Assembly: GCF_036894955.1 (NCBI RefSeq)
Contig: NZ_CP145905.1
Span: forward strand, 4,908,501 to 4,972,500
DNA: 64,000 nt
Reading direction: 5' to 3'
Origin: Paenibacillus sp. KS-LC4
GTDB taxonomy: Bacteria; Bacillota; Bacilli; Paenibacillales; Paenibacillaceae
Below are positions 1 to 9,468 of the stretch, piece after piece (position 1 is the stretch's first letter; each line of letters starts with the position of its first letter). A program made the translations under genes and the position numbers. The notes beneath the pieces were generated by a model. That model made no database searches. It was not told the DNA's origin and was given only the letters and a program-made list of their open reading frames with translations.

Positions 1-63
1 TCTGAACGAATTCTGACCAAAGCACTTCAATAGGAAAAAGTTTCTTTTGCCGCGCACCTGTTA

Positions 64-126
64 TTGACGCTTTCCTTATTCTCCTTTACTATAGAAGCTA
101 GTATATTGATAATGATTTTCATTATA
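64..126 (+). promoter_or_regulatory. Promoter and Fur box of the ferredoxin-NADP reductase gene
   Basis: A TTGACG -35 (64-69) and TACTAT -10 (87-92) are separated by 17 bp. Downstream, positions 108-126 read GATAATGATTTTCATTATA, which matches 16 of 19 positions of the classical Fur box consensus. It lies between the -10 and the start at 144, where a bound Fur would block transcription. Iron repression is inferred from the match only. Confidence 0.75.
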
Positions 127-143
127 AATGGAGGCTTGCTCAA

Positions 144-1181
144 ATGTCTGAATCCTTGGAATTATTTGATGTAACGATTATTGGTGGAGGCCCTGCGGGC
201 ATGTACACTGCTTTTTATAGCGGAATGCGCGATTTGAAAACGAAGCTGATTGAAGCTCAAAATGAGCTTGGCGGCTTTCTGCACACGTACCCGGAGAAAA
301 TGATTTGGGACGTTGGCGGCATTCCACCGATGCGCTGTGACAAGCTGATTGCCTGGCTGGAGCAGCAGGCGCGTACCTTTGACCCAACTCTCGTGTTTAA
401 CCAAAAAATTGTTGGAGTTGTTAAACAAGAGGACGGGAATTTCCTGCTAACCTCGACAACTGGCGAGCAGCATCTCTCGCGCACCGTTATCGTGACCGTA
501 GGCCGCGGCATTACGCAAATTCAGAAGCTTGATATTCAGGGCGCTGACCGCTACGAGGTAACGAATCTGCATTACACCATTCAAGAGCTCATATCGTTCC
601 GCGGCAAAAGAGTGCTGATCTCCGGCGGCGGCAATTCCGCAGTCGATTGGGCGAATGAGCTTACGGGCATCGGGGCAGAGGTTATCGTCATTCACCGCCG
701 CGACCAGTTTAAAGCAATGGAGAAGCATGTTGCGGATATGATGGCAACCGCTGATGTACGTACCCCTTATTTCGTCAGCCAGCTGAACGGGCAAGGCGAG
801 ACGATTCACAGCGTTACGATTACAAATGCCGAGACGGGCGAAACGGAGGTGCTGGATGTGGATGCGGTAGTCGTCAACCACGGCTATACGAGCGACTACG
901 GCCCGATTGCAGAATGGGGCATTGAGCTGGGCGAGTGGGCGATCAACGTCAGCAACCGTCTGGCGACGAATGTACCGGGCATTTTCGCAGCCGGCGACTG
1001 CGTGCATTATGACAGCAAGGTAAGGCTGATTGCCGGAACGTTTACCGATGCCGTGCTTGCCTTGAACAGCGCCAAGCTATATATGGAGCCGGAAGCGGAT
1101 CAGTATGCCTACGTTTCCTCCCATAATGTACGCTTTAAGGAACGTAATAAACAGCTGCATATTGCATCTCTCAAATCGTAA
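144..1181 (+). CDS. Ferredoxin--NADP reductase-like flavoprotein (YumC/YcgT type)
   Basis: This 345-aa protein is an NAD(P)/FAD-dependent oxidoreductase of the thioredoxin-reductase-like ferredoxin-NADP reductase family found in Bacillales. The N-terminal FAD-binding motif GGGPAG lies at about residues 14-19, a second nucleotide-binding glycine motif GGGNSA near residue 160, and a C-terminal FAD motif AAGDC near residue 285. The CxxC redox pair of thioredoxin reductase is absent, as expected for this family. GGAGG at 130-134 precedes the ATG. A Fur box upstream suggests a role under iron limitation, as is known for B. subtilis YcgT; electron supply to ferredoxin or flavodoxin, or siderophore-iron reduction, are possible. 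A hairpin terminator follows. Confidence 0.9.
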   Translation: MSESLELFDVTIIGGGPAGMYTAFYSGMRDLKTKLIEAQNELGGFLHTYPEKMIWDVGGIPPMRCDKLIAWLEQQARTFDPTLVFNQKIVGVVKQEDGNFLLTSTTGEQHLSRTVIVTVGRGITQIQKLDIQGADRYEVTNLHYTIQELISFRGKRVLISGGGNSAVDWANELTGIGAEVIVIHRRDQFKAMEKHVADMMATADVRTPYFVSQLNGQGETIHSVTITNAETGETEVLDVDAVVVNHGYTSDYGPIAEWGIELGEWAINVSNRLATNVPGIFAAGDCVHYDSKVRLIAGTFTDAVLALNSAKLYMEPEADQYAYVSSHNVRFKERNKQLHIASLKS

Positions 1182-1222
1182 GACAGTCCATTCCATAAAC
1201 GGAATGCTTATCGTTTGTTAAT

Positions 1223-1258
1223 AAGCCCCTATCCGGGTATAAAGCCGGATAGGGGCTT
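1223..1258. terminator. Bidirectional hairpin terminator
   Basis: A perfect 14-bp stem (1223-1236 with 1245-1258, core CCCCTATCCGG) has an 8-nt loop. It lies between the converging reductase and VOC genes. The T tract is weak on both strands. Confidence 0.7.
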
Positions 1259-1308
1259 CTGCGTATAAACTTTTGCATATAAACGTCTGACGCCGGCTTA
1301 TTAAATGA

Positions 1309-1686
1309 TTAGGAAAGCCACTCTAGAAACTCAAGGCGATTGCCAAATGGATCTTTTAAGTAGAAGCGTATGACGCCTTCATCTGCCCTAGCCTCGTCGT
1401 CGATTACTTGAATATGATGCTGAAGCAAATGCTCGCGCAATTTCTCTATGCTCTGTACGTGGAAGGCAGGATGGGCTTTCGTTGCTGGGACAAAATCCTG
1501 CTGTACGCCAATGTGCACTTGATGGGTGCCGCATTGAAACCAAACCCCGCCGCGTTTTTTCAGCATTTCCGGCTTGGGAATTTCCGACCATCCCAATAAG
1601 CCGTTAAAAAAGCCTCTTGCCTCTGTTTCGCAGCCGTCCGGGGCTGCAAGCTGAATATGGTCAATGCCATAAAAATGATAAGCCAT
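1309..1686 (-). CDS. VOC (glyoxalase/dioxygenase superfamily) protein
   Basis: A 125-aa single-domain protein of the vicinal oxygen chelate fold. The N-terminal HIQLAAP strand, the central VHIGV strand and the C-terminal FYLKDPFGNRLEFLEW motif, whose glutamate is a typical metal ligand, are clear. The reading frame extends seven codons upstream, but that extension contains the ribosome binding site AGGAGG, so the ATG at 1686 (MAYHFYG) is the start. The substrate cannot be told; members include glyoxalase I-like, fosfomycin-resistance-like and dioxygenase-like proteins. It stands alone and converges on the reductase gene. Confidence 0.85.
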   Translation of the reverse strand: MAYHFYGIDHIQLAAPDGCETEARGFFNGLLGWSEIPKPEMLKKRGGVWFQCGTHQVHIGVQQDFVPATKAHPAFHVQSIEKLREHLLQHHIQVIDDEARADEGVIRFYLKDPFGNRLEFLEWLS

Positions 1687-1826
1687 GTATTTCGCCTCCT
1701 GTTTCATTTAATGAAACTAAGTTTCGTTTTGTAAAACCATTTTAAAGCTATTCCCCATAAAAATCCAGATCATTTTTTGACTAAAATTATGCTTTCGTTA
1801 GATCCAACAGTAAAAATAACAAGAAA

Positions 1827-1846
1827 GAGCCGCTTCTCAGCGACTC
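1827..1846 (-). terminator. Hairpin terminator of the cohesin/dockerin gene
   Basis: On the minus strand GAGTCGCT and AGCGGCTC pair, with one G-U wobble, around a 3-4-nt loop, followed by TTTCTTGTT. It lies just past the stop codon at 1864. Confidence 0.6.
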
Positions 1847-1863
1847 CACTCTTTTTCATTGAT

Positions 1864-3258
1864 TTAATTATTTGGGGAATAATTCGGATTATTCAACATT
1901 TGATTTACAACATAGACAAGGTCGTCATTTAAAATAAAACCGTCTCCTGTTTGATCGGCTACATGATTAACCGTATCTGTTTCAGCTAAAGTTTTACCAT
2001 GATAATAACCTACGATTGCAAGGTCAACCAGTGTGTATGCGCCTGAACGGTTTACGTCAGGATTGCTTACTGTAACACTGTCTTCTGTACAACCAGCTTC
2101 ATCAAGATCATACTCATTTATAGTATCTGCTATACGGCATTTTACAGCATCCACTTTTCCAGTACCCATTGCCTTAGCTTTAAAATTAAGTTTCAGGAAA
2201 GTCGTTGCTTCATTAATTCCGTACGCCTCGCCTTGACTGGCTACAATAAAGCGGATTGTTCCGTCTTTATCTGTCGGTTCGTTAAAAACTTTGTAGCCTG
2301 CTATTTCTTCAAATCCTACATATTCAAATAGCGCAGCATCATAGCTGATTGTAAAGTCTTCAGCATAAATATTGCTTACATTTTCCAAAGAGATGTAAGA
2401 TGTGAATTGATCATTTAATTTGACCGTATTTTCATTTATAGTCACTTTTAAGACAGGTGATTTTTTTTCAAGTTCAGCAGCTACTTCATTCGATTTTTGG
2501 CTTTCTCCAGCCGTATTTAATGCAGTTACTACATAATAGTAGCGTTTTCCTGGCTCAGCGCTTGTATCAGAAAAGGAAGTAGCGCTTACGCTTGCAGCAA
2601 GACTTGTATAAGGGCCGCCCGCAATTGTTGAACGCTGAACATTATATTTGGTTGCGTTCGATACTGAGTTCCAGTTCAAAGTAATAGAATTATTCACATT
2701 ATTAACAGCAGCAACTAGATCTTGAGGAGCTGCCGGGACTGTTACTTCTGGAGTCTTGAACAGCGTGCCATTTTCGTCAATATCAACAGCGTCCAGCGTC
2801 ATAACCAGATTTACATTATTAATTATTCTAACGGTATGAGCAGTATCTTCTAAATCTGTTTTCTCGTACCACAAGGCCTTCCTTACTTTTGCTCCTACTT
2901 GACTAAATGAACCTTGATTTTCACCGTCAATAATAACACTTACATCAGTAGACGTAGTATCCCACATACTTAAAATTAACCTTAACTTAGTTCCAGTAAA
3001 GCTAAATTCTACATATGCATCTTTTTCAGCAGTATCATGCTGAGTGCCTCCATAGAATGCATTAGAAACTGTTTCGATTGTCCATCTACCCATATAGTTA
3101 AAAGCAGCATCTTTCTGATCGTACCTTTTCCAGCCTGCCTCCGGCTGATTTAACTGACTGCCAACAGTTGCTGCAAAGGCGCTTGCCTGGAATGCCAAGA
3201 AAAGGATAACCAAACTTGCAGCCATAAAAAATGTTTTAAAACGAACCTGTGTTTTCAT
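1864..3258 (-). CDS. Secreted protein with FN3, cohesin-like and dockerin-like domains
   Basis: This 464-aa protein begins with a signal peptide (hydrophobic stretch, then ASAFA cleavage region). Domains in order are a jelly-roll, carbohydrate-binding-like region (about 35-165), a fibronectin type III domain (about 180-265, GKRYYYVVTALN), a cohesin-like beta sandwich (about 270-395) and a C-terminal dockerin-like pair of calcium loops (DVNRSGAYTLVDL and DQTGDGFILNDDL). Cohesin and dockerin types normally sit on different partners, so having both in one chain suggests self-association or docking on another cell-surface protein. GAGGAGG precedes the ATG at 3258; an in-frame TTG at 3273 overlaps that site and was rejected. 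No scaffoldin or glycosidase is adjacent. Confidence 0.8.
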   Translation of the reverse strand: MKTQVRFKTFFMAASLVILFLAFQASAFAATVGSQLNQPEAGWKRYDQKDAAFNYMGRWTIETVSNAFYGGTQHDTAEKDAYVEFSFTGTKLRLILSMWDTTSTDVSVIIDGENQGSFSQVGAKVRKALWYEKTDLEDTAHTVRIINNVNLVMTLDAVDIDENGTLFKTPEVTVPAAPQDLVAAVNNVNNSITLNWNSVSNATKYNVQRSTIAGGPYTSLAASVSATSFSDTSAEPGKRYYYVVTALNTAGESQKSNEVAAELEKKSPVLKVTINENTVKLNDQFTSYISLENVSNIYAEDFTISYDAALFEYVGFEEIAGYKVFNEPTDKDGTIRFIVASQGEAYGINEATTFLKLNFKAKAMGTGKVDAVKCRIADTINEYDLDEAGCTEDSVTVSNPDVNRSGAYTLVDLAIVGYYHGKTLAETDTVNHVADQTGDGFILNDDLVYVVNQMLNNPNYSPNN

Positions 3259-3613
3259 ATTCTTCCTCCTCAATAAAATAGAACAATATATTGATTTTAT
3301 AATTAATATAATTACTTGTATATAGCGAATTTTGTCGATAAAACACTTTTAAAGTCGTTTAATTAACATTTAATATATAAATAACAATAAATAATTCAAT
3401 TTAATTACTTTTAAACTTAAATAGAATTTTGTTTATTTTATGTAAATATAATAAATATACAAACTATTCTAATTAGGGTTTGGACGGTTTTTTCATTTTC
3501 CCAAAAGGTTTAAATGTCGTTCTGTACGTTGCTTGTTTAAAAAAACAAAAAAATTGATTGTATTCTGTAACGAAATGTTATTTTCCCGCACTTATAGGAT
3601 AGGAGGTGTAGAA
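3259..3613. other. AT-rich divergent intergenic region
   Basis: This 355-bp stretch separates the cohesin/dockerin gene from the sigma factor gene. It is strongly AT-rich and presumably holds both promoters, but no single convincing -35/-10 pair or operator was identified. An open frame from 3533 runs into the sigma gene but lacks a ribosome binding site. Confidence 0.5.
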
Positions 3614-4099
3614 ATGGAAAGCATGGAGCAGCTCTATAGCACGTATGCGCAGACGGTTTATAAATATTTGTACAGCTTGACGCATAATGCCGATTTGTCG
3701 GAGGAGCTAACGCAGGAGACCTTCTATCAGGCGATGAAGGGTGTGCATAACTTTCGCGGTGATTGTAAAATGTCTGTCTGGTTATGCCAAATTGCTAAGC
3801 GCGCGTGGTATAGGGAGCTTAACAAAAACAAAAAGTTCCAAGCTGTTTCCTTGGATGCAGATGATATTCCTATTTCTATGGGACAGCAGGTCGAAGCAGA
3901 TATTTTACATAAGGAGGATAAGCTCTCCTTGTTTCGTATGCTGCATCAATTGGATGAGAAGACGAAAGAGGTGATGTACTTGCGGCTTTCAGGCGAATTA
4001 ACCTTTGGGGAAATCGGAGAAATTTTGGGGAAAAGCGAAGCTTGGGCCAGAGTAACCTTTTACCGAGGCAAGCAAAAAATGATGAAAGGGCGAGAATAA
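3614..4099 (+). CDS. ECF-type RNA polymerase sigma-70 factor
   Basis: The 161-aa product shows sigma region 2 (YSTYAQTVYKYLYSL...LTQETFYQAMKG, about residues 8-50) and a sigma region 4 helix-turn-helix (LTFGEIGEILGKSEAWARV, about 128-150), joined by a short linker without region 3. That is the layout of extracytoplasmic function sigma factors. AGGAGGTG at about 3601-3608 fixes the ATG at 3614 rather than the longer frame. The stop overlaps the start of the next gene (TAATG), so the sigma and anti-sigma proteins are translationally coupled. The inducing signal is unknown. Confidence 0.9.
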   Translation: MESMEQLYSTYAQTVYKYLYSLTHNADLSEELTQETFYQAMKGVHNFRGDCKMSVWLCQIAKRAWYRELNKNKKFQAVSLDADDIPISMGQQVEADILHKEDKLSLFRMLHQLDEKTKEVMYLRLSGELTFGEIGEILGKSEAWARVTFYRGKQKMMKGRE

Positions 4100-4770
4100 T
4101 GGGACAACAATTAAATTGCCATATTGTGCAGGATTTGCTGCCCAACTACATTGAAGGACTGACTAGCGAAGGCACCAATGAAGCAATCCAAGCGCATCTT
4201 GCTTCTTGCAATGCTTGCAGACAGGTGCTCGACAGCATGCTGACTCAGACAGAGGGCTTTCAGGCGGCCCCACAGAAACAAATCAATTTTCTAAAAAAAA
4301 TCAAACGAAGACAATGGATCGTAGCCGCAATTAGCGTCTGTATTGCCGTCAGCGTTTTGCTGACAGCCTACTATCTTTTCAGCACAAGGAAGTTCCCTGT
4401 AGCGAGCCGTGATATTACAATCAGCGATGTCTATCAAATGCAGGATGGCTCCATTCATTTCCGAATTACGGCCAATGTACAGGGTTATTTAGGCGGCGTT
4501 GGCTCGCTGAGTGATACCAATAGAGAAGTACACAAAATCTATGAGCGCAGGCGTTTCTTTTCCGAGCAGAGCAAACAGCCTGAGCTATTGCCTGATTATT
4601 GGTCTACACTGGACAGTCCCGACCCGACCCAAGAAAAAACAATCATCTACTATCAGGGCAAGGACAAAAACGATCGTCTCATCATTTGGGAAAAAGGCAT
4701 GGATATTCCTAAAGCAACTGCCGAGCAAGAAGCCGACTATAAACGAATGAATCCCAAGCCAGCCTCCTAG
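4099..4770 (+). CDS. Membrane-anchored zinc-finger anti-sigma factor
   Basis: A 223-aa protein with an N-terminal zf-HC2 anti-sigma domain (HLASCNACR, the HxxxCxxC zinc motif, about residues 34-42), a transmembrane helix (about 73-95, WIVAAISVCIAVSVLLTAYY) and a C-terminal extracytoplasmic domain of unknown type. The start overlaps the sigma factor stop by one base, typical of a sigma/anti-sigma pair. It probably holds the sigma factor at the membrane until a signal releases it. The outer domain has no recognised sensor motif. Confidence 0.85.
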   Translation: MGQQLNCHIVQDLLPNYIEGLTSEGTNEAIQAHLASCNACRQVLDSMLTQTEGFQAAPQKQINFLKKIKRRQWIVAAISVCIAVSVLLTAYYLFSTRKFPVASRDITISDVYQMQDGSIHFRITANVQGYLGGVGSLSDTNREVHKIYERRRFFSEQSKQPELLPDYWSTLDSPDPTQEKTIIYYQGKDKNDRLIIWEKGMDIPKATAEQEADYKRMNPKPAS

Positions 4771-4787
4771 CTCCATATAGCAAAAAA

Positions 4788-4821
4788 AGTCCGTTACGGC
4801 TGAATACGCCATAACGGACTT
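4788..4821. terminator. Bidirectional terminator between converging genes
   Basis: AGTCCGTTACGGC pairs with GCCATAACGGACT around a TGAATAC loop with one mismatch. Runs of A on the left and pyrimidines on the right suit termination from both sides. Confidence 0.75.
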
Positions 4822-4838
4822 CTCTATATGTTTCGTTC

Positions 4839-5819
4839 CTATTTTGCGAAGCTATGATTGCCGATCGTCGTAATGACCTCCAGGCTGTCCCAGAAGGCGC
4901 CTTGGGATACATTTGGATTAAAGAAGTAGATTGCATTTTGCACGTTGTTTTTGCCATTCAGCGCTTCCTTAGCTGCGCGCAGGGAGCCTTCATTTGGCTT
5001 ACTCTTATCAAGGAGTCCATTGTGAGCTGGCGGGAACTGCCTGCCCGAATAAATTACTTCACGAATTGAGTTTGGAAAACGGGAGTCCTTCACTCTGTTC
5101 AAGATGACGTTTGCCAAGGCAAGCTGTCCTTGGTATGACTCATAGCCCGATTCAACCATTGTAATCTTGGCAAGCAGCGTCAAGTCCGCTTCTGTGAACG
5201 GTTCAGCCGCATGATCAAAGACCGAAGGAATGATCACTTTAAGCTTCATACCCGCTTTAAGCTTCGCCTTGCTGTCCAGCCCGTTGCGCTTAAGCAGCTC
5301 CGACTTGCTGCTCTTCGTTTCCTTGCTAATCTCGTCTATGCCATATTTGTCCGTTATGACTGCGGGCTTCACTGTAGCGAGCTCAATATCGCCTGATTCC
5401 GCATTTACCTGCAAATCGGCATGCAGCATTTCGGCTAATTGGCGCAAGGACGCATACAGTCTGCCTTCCTTAAATACCGGTGCCGCATCCATTACATAGC
5501 GCTCATCGTTGAAATAGACAACAGGCACTCCGTTTCCGAGGACGATTTTATCATTCACAGCCGTATGTATTGTTACTTCCTCATTATCACTATCCCAGCT
5601 CGATCTGGCATTGAACAGCTCCGCGATGCGAGCTACAGGCACATATAATCTTCCATCCAGTATAAACGTAGAATCATTCAGCACTACTTGCTTGCCGTCG
5701 AGTTTAATCTTCGCGTCATCCGCTGCCGAAGCGCTTGCCAAGGGCCCGATGCATAGCAGAAGCATTCCCAAAACCATAGCGAATATTAGCCGTTTAACCG
5801 GCCTGCTTTCTCTAATCAT
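4839..5819 (-). CDS. Cell-wall hydrolase, SleB/CwlJ type, with copper-amine-oxidase-N domain
   Basis: This 326-aa exported protein has a signal peptide (to about residue 33), a copper amine oxidase N-terminal-like region (about 38-145; KIKLDGKQVVLND and RLYVPVARIAELF), a LysM-like segment (about 155-195, LKAGMKLKVI) and a C-terminal hydrolase_2 domain (about 205-326) with the likely catalytic glutamate in TMVESGYE. SleB/CwlJ enzymes cleave spore cortex or cell-wall peptidoglycan. GGGAGGT lies before the ATG at 5819; the nine-codon upstream extension has no good site. It is monocistronic, facing the anti-sigma gene. Confidence 0.85.
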   Translation of the reverse strand: MIRESRPVKRLIFAMVLGMLLLCIGPLASASAADDAKIKLDGKQVVLNDSTFILDGRLYVPVARIAELFNARSSWDSDNEEVTIHTAVNDKIVLGNGVPVVYFNDERYVMDAAPVFKEGRLYASLRQLAEMLHADLQVNAESGDIELATVKPAVITDKYGIDEISKETKSSKSELLKRNGLDSKAKLKAGMKLKVIIPSVFDHAAEPFTEADLTLLAKITMVESGYESYQGQLALANVILNRVKDSRFPNSIREVIYSGRQFPPAHNGLLDKSKPNEGSLRAAKEALNGKNNVQNAIYFFNPNVSQGAFWDSLEVITTIGNHSFAK

Positions 5820-6013
5820 ACGTACCTCCCAGAATATTGTGGTCATATTTCACATGAAGCGATAACAGTAAATCCCTGCACCGCCTCACCATAAAACATG
5901 CCCTAGCTGGAGCAATCTCCCAGCATTCTTTCTCTGGGCAAAATTATAACACAAGTAAATAGGTCTATAGGATTAACATTTTCACAGAATTAATAAGAAG
6001 CTTGCCGCACCTG

Positions 6014-9000
6014 CTACTCCAAAACATACAGCGGGAGCGTGAAATAGAAGGTGCTTCCTACTCCCAGCGTGCTCTCCACATGAATTTCACCCTCATGATA
6101 ATGAATGATCTCTTTGGCAATCGCAAGGCCGATTCCACTCCCCTGAACCGCCTGCCGAGCATGTTTTTCTCTAAAGAAGCGGTCAAATACAAAGGGCAGC
6201 GACTCCTTCTGCATGCCTGCTCCATCATCCTGAACACGTATCGTGAGCTGACCGACGGAATCGCCCTCTCCTCCCCACTCTTCAATCGCACAATGAATGC
6301 GAATGTGCCCTTCGGGATCCGTGTGCTGAATCGCATTAAACACAAGGTTGGTCAGCACCTGCGTAATTCGGTCCATATCCACAACGACATGGTATTCGGC
6401 CAGCTTAGCTGAATCAAAGGCCAGCTGAAAATCATAATGCAGTCCGGCGCGCACAACATCGAGCATGAATTTGTCCTCGATTTTGGCAACTAGCTCCTGA
6501 AGCGTCATCATGAGAAAAATCATTTCGGATTTTCCCGATTCCAGCCGCGACAGCTCAAATAAATCATGAATTAAACGGCTTAGGCCAAGCGCTTTGACGA
6601 GTACCATTTGCAGGTACCTTTTTTTATCCGCCTCCTGCTCCACAAGGCCGGATACAATCGCTTCTACATAGCCTTGAATCGCCGTCATCGGCGTGCGCAG
6701 CTCATGGGAAATATCGCTGAGCAGACGCCTGCGGGACAGCTCAAGCCGGCTTAAATCTTTGTTTTTTCGCTCCAATTCTACCGTGCGCTCATGAATGCGA
6801 TGCTCCAGATTCGTATTCAGCTCGGAAAGCTGCTCGTTTAACTCGGCAAGCTGCTGCGCATTGAGGCTTACTTCCTGAACAGACCTTTTTAACAGCAGCA
6901 GCGTTCGGACACGGCTTACAAGCTCATTGCGGCCAATCGGCTTCGAGATATAATCATTCGCTCCAGCGCTAAAGCAGGCCATAATCGTATGATCTCTGCT
7001 GCTTGCGGTCATAATCAATATGGGCAGCTCGATTAAGTTGTATTTTTCTCTAATCAGGCTGCATAGCTCATAGCCGGACATGCCGACCATCATCAAATCG
7101 GCAATAACCAAATCCATTTCATGCAGCTCATCCATACGCTCCAGCACCTCAGCACCGCTGGTAGCAGACTCGAATACACAGCCGAGCGGCGCCAGCTGTT
7201 GAATAACGACCTGCAAATTCACGGGTTCATCGTCCACAATGAGCACGCGATAAGGCCGCTGTGAAGATGCGGACAGCTCAGAACCGCCTCTACTTCCTGT
7301 ACCTGCGTGGGCGGCTGCTGTCTGTTCTTTTTCAACAGCGATGAGCTCATGCCCGTTCAAACGTCCCTGTTCCTGCTCCTTTTCAAGTAGCGATACTGGC
7401 AGCCCCTTACCCCCGAGATGTTGGATGGTAAAGCTAAACAAGGAGCCTTGACCGACCTTCGACCATACCGTAATTTCTCCACCGTGCAATTCAACTAGCT
7501 GCTTCGTAATTTTGAGGCCCAGCCCCGTGCCCGTATCATCTATGGATTCAAGCTTCTCAAACGGGTTGAAAATGACTTCAAACTTGTCCTCCGCTATGCC
7601 AATTCCCGTATCCTCCACATGTATTTCCACATAGTTGCGGAAATGCTGCGCGGTTATCGTTACATGCCCGGAAGGTGTGTATTTGATTGCATTACCTATT
7701 AAATTAAACAAAATTTGCTGCAAGCGATTTTCATCAGCCAAAATAGCTGGAAAATCGGAGCGAATATGATTGCGCAGCTCCAAATTTCTGCCGGTTACGA
7801 GCGGCTTGACGACCGTTAGCACCACCTGTGCCAGCTGGTACAAATCAATGTTCGTTAGATGAAGGCGCATATCATTATTTTTTAGTAGCGCATAGTCCAA
7901 TATGTCATTAATTAAATAGGACATGCGCTGACCGCTCGACACAATCATGCTCAAATGCACACGCTGGCTGTCTTCTATCCGATCATGCATGCTGTGAAGC
8001 AGCGACTGCGCCAGTCCAATAATGCCGTTCAGCGGCGTACGAAGCTCGTGAGAGGTGTTCGCCAAAAATTCATCCTTTACCTTATCCAAATCAAGCAGGC
8101 GCGCAGATAAGCGCTCATTCGTTTTAATGGCATTGGAAAATTTGATCGACACAATGATGGATAAGCAAATAATTAAAAATAGCAGCCCATATGGAAAATA
8201 AATGCCCGTTCGAATCGTGTCATTGCTCATCAAAATATCATTAACGACCGTTATGAAAAAAACGACGGTGCCCATCAGCATTAAATTCGCACCTGACAGC
8301 CGTCTAACAGCCGCTTTAAATACATATTGAATGAGCACAAAACCGATTACAATGGCATACGCCTGCATAACCATTGCCAGCTTCGTAAACACTTGAACCG
8401 GCGTCACAGCAATGAAGAGGGTCAGCAGCCCTCCTGGAATCCACAGTATATTTCGCATCCGTTTTGTCACTTGGCCCGGAAAGCTGTAATAGAAAAACAA
8501 CACAAATAGCGGGGCGCTCCCGAGAAAGCCCAAATATTCGATTTTCACTAAGGCATTATCGTTTAGGCTTTGAATTAAGACCGATAGCGTGTATTGGGAT
8601 TGGGAGCTGTTTTTCATAGCCAGCAGCACACAAATAAGGCCAAAAAATAAAGATTCCCAATTTTTGCGCAAGAGGATAAATAAAACGCTATGGTAAAGCC
8701 CCATAATGAGCATGCAGCCAATCAGCATACTCTCGAATACGAGCTTCTTTTTCATAAAGTGATCCAGGCTGGCGTATTCCCCCAAAGTTAATGAAGCAAA
8801 CAAGCCTGCTTTGCGCTGGGTGTAGTTGGACACTTGGATGACGATGTCTGCCTGCGTCTGGCCTGCTTCCAAGCGAATAAGGGAAGGCACCATATACGGC
8901 ACTGCCTCCTTCTCGCTGCGGCCTACAACTCCGCTTTCAGAGACGAGCTTCCCATTGATCCATATCCGGTGGGCCGTTGTTATCCCTTTTGCCACAAGAC

Positions 9001-9370
9001 CCAGCTCGGTGTCCGACTCTGGCAGCTGAACGACAAGACGATAGGTGGCGTAGCCCTTGCTTGAGTGCTTTTGTCCATCAGCCTCAGTCTTGCTCCATGA
9101 GCTGGGAACTGTCATATACCCCGCCTGCCCTGCGCTCCCCGCTGCAAAATCATCAGGCTCCAGCAGCTGATTCCAGTAAAACTCCCATTCGCCGTCCAGA
9201 GAGCTGCCCGTACCAATAATTTGATCCTCAGTTGTAAACGACAGCTTCCCCCTGCTCGCTTCAGGTTTATCCTTATCTAGTGCGGAATTAAACGTCATCA
9301 GTATGATGAATATAAATGAAGCTAGCGCTAGCGGAACGAAATAGTAGAGGAAAGGCACACGTTTCTTCAT
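6014..9370 (-). CDS. Hybrid sensor histidine kinase (7TMR-DISM, HisKA-HATPase-REC-HisKA-HATPase)
   Basis: An 1118-aa membrane kinase. An N-terminal helix and an extracytoplasmic 7TMR-DISM-extracellular-like beta domain (about 35-215) are followed by seven membrane segments (about 220-410), a first HisKA (phospho-His near 440, HELRTPLNG), a HATPase domain (NLIGNAIKYT, GTGLGL), a receiver domain (acidic IVDDEP, phospho-Asp near 758, VIADLMM), a coiled coil and a second complete HisKA (His near 890, HELRTPMTA) with HATPase (GSGIGLAI). Two kinase modules around one receiver are unusual. It lies 98 bp downstream of a binding-protein lipoprotein and is the last gene of the peptide cluster. The cluster's OmpR-type regulator at 25786 has no adjacent kinase, so this is a candidate partner; that is inference. 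Confidence 0.9.
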   Translation of the reverse strand: MKKRVPFLYYFVPLALASFIFIILMTFNSALDKDKPEASRGKLSFTTEDQIIGTGSSLDGEWEFYWNQLLEPDDFAAGSAGQAGYMTVPSSWSKTEADGQKHSSKGYATYRLVVQLPESDTELGLVAKGITTAHRIWINGKLVSESGVVGRSEKEAVPYMVPSLIRLEAGQTQADIVIQVSNYTQRKAGLFASLTLGEYASLDHFMKKKLVFESMLIGCMLIMGLYHSVLFILLRKNWESLFFGLICVLLAMKNSSQSQYTLSVLIQSLNDNALVKIEYLGFLGSAPLFVLFFYYSFPGQVTKRMRNILWIPGGLLTLFIAVTPVQVFTKLAMVMQAYAIVIGFVLIQYVFKAAVRRLSGANLMLMGTVVFFITVVNDILMSNDTIRTGIYFPYGLLFLIICLSIIVSIKFSNAIKTNERLSARLLDLDKVKDEFLANTSHELRTPLNGIIGLAQSLLHSMHDRIEDSQRVHLSMIVSSGQRMSYLINDILDYALLKNNDMRLHLTNIDLYQLAQVVLTVVKPLVTGRNLELRNHIRSDFPAILADENRLQQILFNLIGNAIKYTPSGHVTITAQHFRNYVEIHVEDTGIGIAEDKFEVIFNPFEKLESIDDTGTGLGLKITKQLVELHGGEITVWSKVGQGSLFSFTIQHLGGKGLPVSLLEKEQEQGRLNGHELIAVEKEQTAAAHAGTGSRGGSELSASSQRPYRVLIVDDEPVNLQVVIQQLAPLGCVFESATSGAEVLERMDELHEMDLVIADLMMVGMSGYELCSLIREKYNLIELPILIMTASSRDHTIMACFSAGANDYISKPIGRNELVSRVRTLLLLKRSVQEVSLNAQQLAELNEQLSELNTNLEHRIHERTVELERKNKDLSRLELSRRRLLSDISHELRTPMTAIQGYVEAIVSGLVEQEADKKRYLQMVLVKALGLSRLIHDLFELSRLESGKSEMIFLMMTLQELVAKIEDKFMLDVVRAGLHYDFQLAFDSAKLAEYHVVVDMDRITQVLTNLVFNAIQHTDPEGHIRIHCAIEEWGGEGDSVGQLTIRVQDDGAGMQKESLPFVFDRFFREKHARQAVQGSGIGLAIAKEIIHYHEGEIHVESTLGVGSTFYFTLPLYVLE

Positions 9371-9468
9371 GGTAGCATCACCGCTGATTACCCCTTTTTT
9401 CACAGTAAAATTGTCGGAGCAATAGCACCCGCCTCTGCATCATAACATAGCATTTTGCTTAAAATATT

